Origin: Minisyncoccus sp041663305
GTDB taxonomy: Bacteria; Patescibacteriota; Minisyncoccia; Minisyncoccales; Minisyncoccaceae
Length of the DNA stretch: 64,000 nucleotides
Assembly: GCA_041663305.1 (NCBI GenBank)
Contig: JBAYMT010000001.1
Coordinates: 1 to 64,000, forward strand
Reading direction: 5' to 3'
The translations under genes were made by a program, and so were the position numbers. Below the pieces are notes generated by a model. The model was not told the DNA's origin. It was given only the letters and a program-made list of their open reading frames with translations, and searched no databases. Below, piece after piece: positions 57,404 through 64,000 of the stretch. Within the stretch, counting starts at the first letter, position 1. The number at the start of each line of letters is the position of its first letter.

Positions 57404-58876
57404 ATGATCCAGTTTTATAACACCCTTACAAAGAAAAAGGAAAGTTTTAAGCCAATAGAAGAAAATAAAGTCGGATTATATACTTGCGGTCCGACGGTTT
57501 ATTGGTTTGCTCATGTTGGAAACCTTAGAACTTATATATTTGAAGATATTTTAAAAAGGGTCTTGTCGTATAACGGATATTCGGTAAAACATGTAATGAA
57601 TATTACCGATGTAGGCCATTTGACTTCCGACTCGGACTCTGGAGAGGATAAGTTGGAAAAAGGAGCCAGACAAGAAAAGAAAACTGTTTGGGATGTTGCT
57701 AATTTTTATACCGAATGTTTTTTAAAAGATTTGAAACTTTTAAACATTGGAGACCCTACTGTTCTGGTAAAAGCTACCGATACTATAAAAGAGCAGATTG
57801 AGCTTATACAGCTATTAGAAAAGAAAGGTTTTACCTATATTATTTCCGATGGAGTTTATTTTGACACCTCCAAACTTGAAAAGTATGGCAGGTTGTGGAG
57901 TGAAAAAGAAAAAACTGAACTGCGAGGAAGAATTGAGGAGGTTGCCGAAAAAAAACACCCAACCGATTTTGCTTTGTGGAAATTTAGCCCGAAAGATGAG
58001 CAGAGGCAAATGGAATGGGATGCTCCGTGGGGAGTAGGTTTTCCAGGGTGGCATACCGAATGCGTGGTTATGAGTATTGAAAACCTTGGAATACCATTTG
58101 ATATTCATTGTGGCGGGATAGACCATGTTTCTATACACCACACAAATGAAATAGCGCAAGCCGAAGCTGCTTATGACAAAATGATGTCTAATTATTGGAT
58201 GCATGGCGAATTTTTGAATGTAAAGGAAGGAAAAATGAGCAAATCGCTTGGGAACATAACCACGATTAGTGATTTGAAGAACAAAGGAATCAGTCCCCTT
58301 GCCTATAGGTATCAGTGTTTGAATACCCACTATAGGCAAAAAATGAACTTTAGTGATGAAAGCATTGAGTTTTCGCAAAATACCTTGGAAAAACTTTATG
58401 AACGCGTTAGCGAGTTAAAATTGGCCGAAAAAACTGTTCTATCGGAAAAATTTGATTCTTACAAAAACAGATTTATTGATTTTATAAATGACGATCTTAA
58501 TATTCCCAGTGCTCTCGCTTTGAGCTGGGAAGCACTAAAGGATAAAGAACTTACTGACTATGAGAAATATTCGCTGTTGCTTGAGTTTGATAAGATATTT
58601 GGACTTAGAATAGCTGATGTTGATTTTAATAAAAAAAATTATGGCGAATACATTTTAAAAACCATAAACGAAGATGGGTTGCCAATATTAAGCGATAAGA
58701 TTGATATTATTCCTAGTGAAGTGCTTGAGATGATAAAAAATAGAGTTGCAATACGAAACGAAAAGGATTGGCAGACTGCTGACGAACTTAGAGAAAAAAT
58801 AAAGGAGAAAGGATGGCTGATTGAAGACAACGACAAGCAAATAATAATAAAACAGATAAAAAAAGAGGACGCTTAA
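57404..58876 (+). CDS. cysS: Cysteinyl-tRNA synthetase
   Basis: Class I synthetase of 490 residues. The HIGH-equivalent HVGN is at 37-40 (YWFAHVGNLRTY). The active-site zinc uses C28 in YTCGPTVY, Cys in WHTECVVMS and His in HCGGIDHVSIHHTNE. KMSKS is in GKMSKSLGN near 277. The C-terminal DALR/anticodon region is complete. Being in one unit with cysteine synthase and a Cys-codon leader makes a self-balancing circuit for Cys-tRNA. Confidence 0.96.
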   Translation: MIQFYNTLTKKKESFKPIEENKVGLYTCGPTVYWFAHVGNLRTYIFEDILKRVLSYNGYSVKHVMNITDVGHLTSDSDSGEDKLEKGARQEKKTVWDVANFYTECFLKDLKLLNIGDPTVLVKATDTIKEQIELIQLLEKKGFTYIISDGVYFDTSKLEKYGRLWSEKEKTELRGRIEEVAEKKHPTDFALWKFSPKDEQRQMEWDAPWGVGFPGWHTECVVMSIENLGIPFDIHCGGIDHVSIHHTNEIAQAEAAYDKMMSNYWMHGEFLNVKEGKMSKSLGNITTISDLKNKGISPLAYRYQCLNTHYRQKMNFSDESIEFSQNTLEKLYERVSELKLAEKTVLSEKFDSYKNRFIDFINDDLNIPSALALSWEALKDKELTDYEKYSLLLEFDKIFGLRIADVDFNKKNYGEYILKTINEDGLPILSDKIDIIPSEVLEMIKNRVAIRNEKDWQTADELREKIKEKGWLIEDNDKQIIIKQIKKEDA

Positions 58877-58894
58877 TTGCGTCTTTTTTAAATA
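58870..58894. terminator. Terminator between cysS and the convergent gene
   Basis: AAAAGAGGACGC-TTAATT-GCGTCTTTTTT, followed by AAATAAAT. It serves cysS. Confidence 0.75.
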
Positions 58895-59190
58895 AATTTT
58901 ACTTGAAGCAACGGAGTTGGGCAATAAACCTCTCCATTAGTTAAATCAACGATAATTTCATTGTCGCCGTTTTTTATCACTATTCTGGGTGACAATTCCT
59001 CAATTTTTTTATCACGATCATCTTTGGGTAGGTCGTTGCCCACAATTGGTCGAAGCGTGGTGATTTTTACATCACTTGCAAGTGCAAATAAACTCACTTC
59101 ACAAACCATTATAGTGCCATTCTTTTTTTCAACAAAAAAATAGACTTCCTGCCCTTTTTCGTTTATTCCTCTAACAAACATTGATTCCAT
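58888..59190 (-). CDS. Small hypothetical protein (100 residues)
   Basis: A soluble, beta-rich-looking protein with MFVRGINEKGQEVYFF near the start and IVDLTNGEVYCPTP near the end. No family recognised. Monocistronic and convergent with cysS. The better start may be Met4 (MFVRGI). Confidence 0.5.
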   Translation of the reverse strand: MESMFVRGINEKGQEVYFFVEKKNGTIMVCEVSLFALASDVKITTLRPIVGNDLPKDDRDKKIEELSPRIVIKNGDNEIIVDLTNGEVYCPTPLLQVKFI

Positions 59191-59241
59191 AATTTACCAA
59201 ATAGAGACTATCCTTTATTTCTTTTTATGTCAAACTCCTCT

Positions 59242-59351
59242 GTCATTGCGAGTCCGTTTCCGCCAGTAGGCGGAATAAAGGACGAAGCAATCTGAAAAAG
59301 TTTAGGGAAAAATAGATTGCTTCATTCGCCAGCTGGCGTATTCGCAATGAC
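59242..59351. repeat. Family B palindromic element, empty copy
   Basis: GTCATTGCGAG-hairpin (TTCCGCC-AGTA-GGCGGAA)-GAAGCAATC, a 24-base centre, then TAGATTGCTTC-hairpin (CGCC-AGCT-GGCG)-CGCAATGAC. Confidence 0.8.
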
Positions 59352-59427
59352 AGGTGAATACTCGCAAGACGAAAAGAGTTTTTTCGTAGCTCAAAAAACT
59401 AAAATCCCCTTAGTTGGGGATTTTATT
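59352..59427 (-). terminator. Terminator after the exported-protein operon
   Basis: AAAATCCCC-TTAG-TTGGGGATTTT (about 59399-59426). On the minus strand it follows the pilin-like gene. Confidence 0.65.
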
Positions 59428-59838
59428 TTATTTGTTGTTAGTGGCAATATTGCATCTTCCTACTCCTTGAGTGCAAACGGATCCATCTTCTCCAAGGTAT
59501 CCAGTATCATCTACGCAAAGCGTTTTATCGCTTTTCTTTGCCTTGATGCAGTATTTTTGAAAATCATTGTCAAAGTTAATTTCTACGGGATTTCCGCTAA
59601 TGGCAGTTAAATCTATCTTTATCATCTTTATTTCAATATCATCATTAAATCCTTTGAGGTTTCCGTTTTTTAACTTATACACTTCGGCCCAAGATTCTAA
59701 TTGTCTTAGGTCGTACTTCATCTTTTTTTCGTTATCAATTTTCTGCATCTGCATAATAGTCAAGATAGGAATTGAAAAAAAGAATAAAAATACTACACCA
59801 AAAATTATAAGCTTTGCTGGACTAAATATTTCTTGCAT
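59428..59838 (-). CDS. Membrane-anchored pilin-like protein, unknown
   Basis: A 136-residue protein with one N-terminal membrane segment (about 9-30), a helix (KMKYDLRQLESWAEVYK) and a C-terminal beta part. That part holds four Cys (FQKYCIKAKK, KTLCVDD, SVCTQG, GRCNIA). The plan (anchor, alpha spine, Cys-linked C-terminus) is pilin- or pseudopilin-like, but no prepilin cleavage motif is seen. Last gene of a three-gene operon with the two genes upstream. Confidence 0.55.
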   Translation of the reverse strand: MQEIFSPAKLIIFGVVFLFFFSIPILTIMQMQKIDNEKKMKYDLRQLESWAEVYKLKNGNLKGFNDDIEIKMIKIDLTAISGNPVEINFDNDFQKYCIKAKKSDKTLCVDDTGYLGEDGSVCTQGVGRCNIATNNK

Positions 59839-59839
59839 A

Positions 59840-61459
59840 TTATTTGCTGTATATAGGATCCGTGTTGGTTGTCAGGTTGTTATTAGTCCAAAGATCTGTT
59901 CCGGATAATTGTGATGAGCCGATGAGTAAAACATCGGTATCAATTGTTTCTGGGTTTATCGATAATTGGAAGGCACACATTTTGGCATCACTAAATATGC
60001 CTGTTCCTGCTTCAAGCGACCCAATATCCCATGTGAGCTGTCTTGTTCCTTCGTCATAAGAAATTTTTGTTCCATCGGGAACTCTTGTCTGCCCTTCTAC
60101 AAATCTTACCCCCAGTGGCAAAACAGTTGTCATTTTGGTATTGCTTACATCGTTGTATGTATTCTTGGCAGTCCATTCTACGGTAAATGTCGTTTTTGCT
60201 CCTGCTTGAACGGGCATTGGCCCAGAATCACTAAATATCTTGCTGTCTGTTTTGATCGTTTGGGTGGCCATGATTGAAGAATTGATCTTATTTAAAAATT
60301 CTTGTTTTATCTGCCCTAAAGCGATTCTTGTTTTAATGAAAGGGTTTTTATCTCCTTGGCTTTTCATCGTCCACTTTTTGTTGGTAGAAATCCAAAATTC
60401 TATCTTGCCTTCGGTATTGATCGAAAAATCTTGAAGCTCAGAAATCTGATTGCCATCCCAAACAAGAGAGTTATCCCCTTTTTGGTATACGCCATCTGGC
60501 GCCTGGATCGAATTAAAATCCAAACCGCTTCCTTCAAGCTTAAGGATCAGGGCTATATTCTCCATGTCTTCATCGCCAACATTCCTAAATGAAACTTCGT
60601 AATGAAGCCTGTCTCCCATATTGATAGCGTATCCTTCTTTTCCGTTTATCTTTTCGGTAAATTGGACTGATGGCGCAATTATTGCAACGCCACGATTAGA
60701 TTCTTTAAGTACGATAAAATTTCCATCCTGCCAAACGCCGATCTTTGCTTTAAAAACCTTCTGATCTTGCGGATTTCCGTTCAGTATTCCATCTATTTGT
60801 ATCTTTCCGCTATCTGATTCGTTTAAAATAGATATGTCCCATTGCTTATTATCCATGCCTTTGGGTTTTGAAGAAACAAATTGAAAATCCGATGGATATT
60901 CAATAGAACATGATAGATCTTTTAATGGGTAGGGTACGTTTGAAGTGTATGAAATTTTTATGGTGATAGGTCTTCCGGCTCCTGATTTTTGGGGCAAGTC
61001 CATACTCAAATCAAGAGGCAGCTTTCCTAATACCGTTGAAAATGAACTTGTTGTTTCGTTTTTAACCTTTAAGTCCTGTGGCTGAAAACTTACTCTTACT
61101 TCTGCCTTTTTCAAATCGCCCTCTTTACCAAGCAATCGAGTTGTGAATTTTACTGTTTTTTCTTGTCCTGGATAGATGATTCCTCCCATTTCATTGGTTG
61201 AAACTTTTTTGGTTTTAGCTCCATCTTCGGTAATAGCTCCGTCTGGATAGGTAAAAATCATTTCCGGATTTTCTAGGTTAATCGATCCGTTGTTCTTATA
61301 CTTTACGATATATTCGAATTCTTCTCCCACATCCACCTTGTCTGGTCCGATTATTTCCAATTTCAAAATTCCTCTGTCAAAAGCCATTTTTTGCCAGAAG
61401 AAAAAGGAAACCAAGATCAGGATGATTAAACTAATGAAAAATATTAATTTTTTGTTCAT
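59840..61459 (-). CDS. Surface protein with repeated beta-sandwich (DUF11-like) domains
   Basis: A 539-residue protein. Membrane anchor at about 5-24, then four or so immunoglobulin-like segments. These start KLEIIGPDKVDVGEEFEYIV, LDLSMDLPQKSGAGRPITIK, VQFTEKINGKEGYAINMGD and FSDSGPMPVQAGAKTTFTVE. The last has the DUF11 pattern VLPLGVRFVEGQTRVPDG. Such repeats form extended surface stalks. One base separates it from the pilin-like gene and 5 bases from the gene upstream. Confidence 0.75.
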   Translation of the reverse strand: MNKKLIFFISLIILILVSFFFWQKMAFDRGILKLEIIGPDKVDVGEEFEYIVKYKNNGSINLENPEMIFTYPDGAITEDGAKTKKVSTNEMGGIIYPGQEKTVKFTTRLLGKEGDLKKAEVRVSFQPQDLKVKNETTSSFSTVLGKLPLDLSMDLPQKSGAGRPITIKISYTSNVPYPLKDLSCSIEYPSDFQFVSSKPKGMDNKQWDISILNESDSGKIQIDGILNGNPQDQKVFKAKIGVWQDGNFIVLKESNRGVAIIAPSVQFTEKINGKEGYAINMGDRLHYEVSFRNVGDEDMENIALILKLEGSGLDFNSIQAPDGVYQKGDNSLVWDGNQISELQDFSINTEGKIEFWISTNKKWTMKSQGDKNPFIKTRIALGQIKQEFLNKINSSIMATQTIKTDSKIFSDSGPMPVQAGAKTTFTVEWTAKNTYNDVSNTKMTTVLPLGVRFVEGQTRVPDGTKISYDEGTRQLTWDIGSLEAGTGIFSDAKMCAFQLSINPETIDTDVLLIGSSQLSGTDLWTNNNLTTNTDPIYSK

Positions 61460-61464
61460 GGTAA

Positions 61465-61815
61465 CTAATCTTTCTTTTTAATACTATTCTTTAAGTTGGC
61501 GAGAGCACTGCCGTATCGCGCCTGAGAGGAGTCCCCTTTTGCAAAATTAAAATCCCATGGTTTTACTACGCTGTCATTTTTTTTTGTATCAATCCCCCTT
61601 GCCTTGTTTTTAATATTAGACAGCGAGTTCATATATTTCTTATTCTGCTCAGAAACCTGTTCACTTTTTGGTTTTGGCGCAACACTATAGTTCCAACCAA
61701 ATCTTTTTTTTGGTTTTTCTTCTTTTTTATGTTTTGCTCCATGATTAAAGCTGCCTCCTTCTGATCGGCTAGCTCCAATGCTACCACTTTTTTCTGGTCT
61801 TTCTATCGGAAACAT
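61465..61815 (-). CDS. Basic low-complexity protein, unknown
   Basis: A 116-residue protein rich in Lys, Ser, Gly and Asn. It has no membrane segment and is likely disordered (GGSFNHGAKHKKEEKPKKRF). A repeated ending is visible: KYMNSLSNIKNKARG near 62 and RYGSALANLKNSIKK at the C-terminus, perhaps a duplicated short helix. First gene of the exported-protein operon. Role unknown. Confidence 0.5.
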   Translation of the reverse strand: MFPIERPEKSGSIGASRSEGGSFNHGAKHKKEEKPKKRFGWNYSVAPKPKSEQVSEQNKKYMNSLSNIKNKARGIDTKKNDSVVKPWDFNFAKGDSSQARYGSALANLKNSIKKKD

Positions 61816-61842
61816 TTGAATACAAAGTTATTTTTTTGTTTA

Positions 61843-64000
61843 TTATACAACTTTTATATCAAAATTAATAGTATCGTTTTCTAGTTTTATTTCTCTTGCT
61901 TCTTTCAATCCAACGTTAAATATAAATCCTTTTGCCAAAACCTCTTTGATCAAATAGCTCTTATTGTTTTCGATCAATTTTCCCAATCCTTCATCTGCAT
62001 TATAGTATATTTCTATGGTGTCTTCCGGACTCAAGTGCATTTCTTTTCTGGCTTGCTGGATATGGCGGATGATTTCTCTCAAATTACCTTCTGCTTTTAA
62101 TTCTTCGGTAATATTGGTATCAAAAACAACATCTTCATCGCTTTCATTTATTAGCACTTTCTTAACATTAACTTCGTCTTTTATGATGTCAAAAATATCT
62201 TCTTGATTGCTTTCAAAAACCTTACCGTTCTTCCCTTTTATGCTCACAGAAAGCAATGGCTGGCGGACTTTTATTCCGATTTCGGATCGTTTTGCCAGAG
62301 CTTGCGCCACAAGATTTCGGGCAAGCAGCATATCTGAATAAATATAATAAAAATCCTTGCTTAAAGCTGTTTCACTCGGTTCAGGATAGTCACAAAGATG
62401 GACACTGATAGGATTGTCTTCTAATTTCAATTTCTGATACAAGTCTTCGGCAACAAAAGGAGTAAAGGGAGCAATAAGCTTAACAAGTTTCAACAAAACA
62501 TAATGGAGGGTTTGCATTGCTTCCATCATTTCTTCTTCGTTTTCCGGTTTTTGGAACCTTCTTCGTGATCTTCTGATGTACCAATTTGAAAAGTCATCCA
62601 TAAATGCTCCCAGCGAATAGTTTTCCCAAGTTACGTTTTCCTTTGGCAATTCCAATCCTCCTTCAGATTGTCCGCCTCCAAATAGCCTGGTAGCCTTGGT
62701 CAAATCGTATTCTTTCATAAACTTATCTACCCCGTAGTTAAGAACCTCTACTCTTCCGATTATCCATTTATCCAATATGTTGGTAGAATCTGTTTTTGGA
62801 ATAATCTTTTTATCTTTTGGAATATATGTTTCGTAAAATTTAAAACAATTTTCCAGACTCAAGACTATATTTCTCCATACCTCCTTCACCTTATCCTCGG
62901 AAAAGCGATACTCCTCGCCTATATTGGTGGAAGCCAAAAGAAAATAACGAAGAGAATCAGCTCCATATTTATCAAAAACGTCTTTCGGGTCCGGATAATT
63001 CTTTAGTTTCTTGCTTAATTTTCTTCCCTTATCATCTAAAACCAAGCCATTTGTTATCACGTTTTTAAATGCCGGTTTATTTTTCCCTAGCCCAATGTCG
63101 TTTAGTGTGAGGGCTGTAGCCAAAACATCAAGAGTATAAAACCATCCCCTTGTCTGGTCTAATCCTTCGGCGATAAAATCGGCGGGAAAAGTTTTCTCTA
63201 CTATTTCTTTATTTTCAAACGGATAATGCCACTGAGCATATGGCATTGAGCCAGATTCGAACCAGCAGTCAAAAACTCCTTCGACTCTCTTCATTTCTTT
63301 GCCACATTTTGGACATTTTAGTATTACCTCATCGATAAAAGGACGGTGCAGGTCTTTTAAATCATACTCCTTAATCTGTATGGTTTTTAGTTCTTCTATA
63401 CTGCCAATGCAGACTTTTTCGCTGCATTCAACGCACTGCCAGATAGGTATTGGAGCTCCCCAGTATCTTTTTCGTGAAAAATCCCAATCTCTAGCGCCTT
63501 CTAGCCATTTTCCAAAACGTCCATCCTTTAAGTGTTCCGGCACCCAACGTGTTTGTTGATTATTTGAAACAAGCTGTTCTTTGATTTTGGTAACCAAGAC
63601 ATACCAACTATCAACCGCATAATAAAGCAAAGGAGAGTCGCATCTCCAGCAATAGGGATATTCGTGGGTTATTAATTCTTCTTTATATAAATATCCAGTC
63701 CCTCTCAGATATTCTATGATTTTGGGATCAGCATTTTTAACTGCTTCTCCTGCAAAGTCCTTAACATCATTCTTAAAAGCGCCCAATTCATCGACTAAGT
63801 GATAAAACGAAAGATTGTTTGCTTTTGAAAGCTGAAAATCGTCTTCTCCATGCATAGGATTTATATGCACAATACCAGAACCATCTCCGTCGGTCACAAA
63901 ACTATTTCCCTCAAAAACTTTAAAGCAATTTCCAATATTCTTTATATCCTGACTTGCAAGATAATCAAACATTGGCTCATACGAAATTCCCAACAAGTCT
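61843..64000 (-). CDS. ileS: Isoleucyl-tRNA synthetase, C-terminal part (partial)
   Basis: The frame enters from the right edge, so the N-terminal catalytic half with HIGH is outside. Visible are the editing-domain block GDGSGIVHINPMHGEDDF, CWRCDSPLLY and WVPEHLKDGRFGKWLEGARDW. Two zinc-type Cys pairs (CVEC, CPKCGKEM) follow, along with FDCWFESGSMPYAQ, and a KMSKS variant in KLSKKLKNYPDP. The C-terminal anticodon domain has WYIRRSRRRF. It is the long eukaryote-like (type 2) IleRS arrangement judging by the C-terminal length. Such forms can resist pseudomonic acid. Confidence 0.93.
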   Translation of the reverse strand, partial: DLLGISYEPMFDYLASQDIKNIGNCFKVFEGNSFVTDGDGSGIVHINPMHGEDDFQLSKANNLSFYHLVDELGAFKNDVKDFAGEAVKNADPKIIEYLRGTGYLYKEELITHEYPYCWRCDSPLLYYAVDSWYVLVTKIKEQLVSNNQQTRWVPEHLKDGRFGKWLEGARDWDFSRKRYWGAPIPIWQCVECSEKVCIGSIEELKTIQIKEYDLKDLHRPFIDEVILKCPKCGKEMKRVEGVFDCWFESGSMPYAQWHYPFENKEIVEKTFPADFIAEGLDQTRGWFYTLDVLATALTLNDIGLGKNKPAFKNVITNGLVLDDKGRKLSKKLKNYPDPKDVFDKYGADSLRYFLLASTNIGEEYRFSEDKVKEVWRNIVLSLENCFKFYETYIPKDKKIIPKTDSTNILDKWIIGRVEVLNYGVDKFMKEYDLTKATRLFGGGQSEGGLELPKENVTWENYSLGAFMDDFSNWYIRRSRRRFQKPENEEEMMEAMQTLHYVLLKLVKLIAPFTPFVAEDLYQKLKLEDNPISVHLCDYPEPSETALSKDFYYIYSDMLLARNLVAQALAKRSEIGIKVRQPLLSVSIKGKNGKVFESNQEDIFDIIKDEVNVKKVLINESDEDVVFDTNITEELKAEGNLREIIRHIQQARKEMHLSPEDTIEIYYNADEGLGKLIENNKSYLIKEVLAKGFIFNVGLKEAREIKLENDTINFDIKVV

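Noticed and set aside
1..64000. UGA recoding as in some CPR lineages
   Set aside because: UGA is used as a stop codon by dprA, the CoA-ligase alpha gene and others, with normal protein lengths. No in-frame UGA is needed to complete any conserved protein.

Overview
The window is a compact, AT-rich bacterial chromosome segment that most resembles the Candidate Phyla Radiation (Patescibacteria, Parcubacteria-like). The basis is the small standalone informational genes, many Gly/Lys/Ile/Glu-rich short proteins, a release factor 1 without its first domain, a 16S 5' end that departs from the universal 27F primer site, and GIY-YIG genes set in CATTGCGAG palindromes. The genetic code looks standard: TGA is used as a stop, for example by dprA and by the CoA-ligase alpha subunit.

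Layout. 0-0.6 kb: 5' end of 16S rRNA (minus strand) with a strong promoter. 0.6-2.7 kb: two orphan genes, then an array of structured repeats downstream of tRNA-Thr. 2.8-7.6 kb: tsf-rpsB, rpmE, prfA and an SPFH protein. 7.7-7.9 kb: two unusual tRNAs. 8-15 kb: a secreted lytic transglycosylase, ribosomal protein L25, a PfkB kinase, an ADP-forming acyl-CoA ligase pair and small membrane proteins. 15.5-19 kb: pth-dprA-topA. 19-24 kb: parAB, a DegT aminotransferase and an aldolase/RibD-like fusion. 24.2-24.7 kb: tRNA-Leu with two more structured repeats. 24.7-33.2 kb: LysE exporter, a GlmU-like nucleotidyltransferase, YvcK, a 2-oxoacid:ferredoxin oxidoreductase interrupted by a GIY-YIG element, oligoendopeptidase F and TatD. 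33.4-41.7 kb: metG, AI-2E-type permease, M16 protease, glyS, dnaB, rplU. 41.9-47.4 kb: a MarR-regulated RND efflux operon. 47.6-53.1 kb: mostly orphan membrane and surface proteins. 53.1-64 kb: tRNA-Gln with a structured repeat, dnaX, a candidate structured RNA, a DUF4145 protein, cysteine synthase plus CysRS behind an attenuator, an exported-protein operon and the C-terminal part of ileS.

Metabolic reading: the 2-oxoacid:ferredoxin oxidoreductase and the ADP-forming CoA ligase together would convert a 2-oxoacid to an organic acid with ATP formation, as expected of a fermenter with reduced biosynthesis.

Most notable. (1) A family of multi-hairpin elements lies just past the terminators of tRNA-Thr, tRNA-Leu and tRNA-Gln. 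Their ends are inverted copies of the neighbouring tRNA's T-arm, and their hairpins keep a GACTG loop while the stem sequence changes. (2) A leaderless 16-codon leader peptide with three consecutive Cys codons sits in front of a terminator/antiterminator pair upstream of cysteine synthase and CysRS, a textbook attenuator layout. (3) A GIY-YIG nuclease gene occupies the centre of a palindromic repeat that occurs three more times without the gene. (4) A class II (long variable arm) tRNA carries an Ala-type UGC anticodon. (5) An aldolase/pseudo-deaminase/RibD-reductase fusion is coupled to a DegT aminotransferase.
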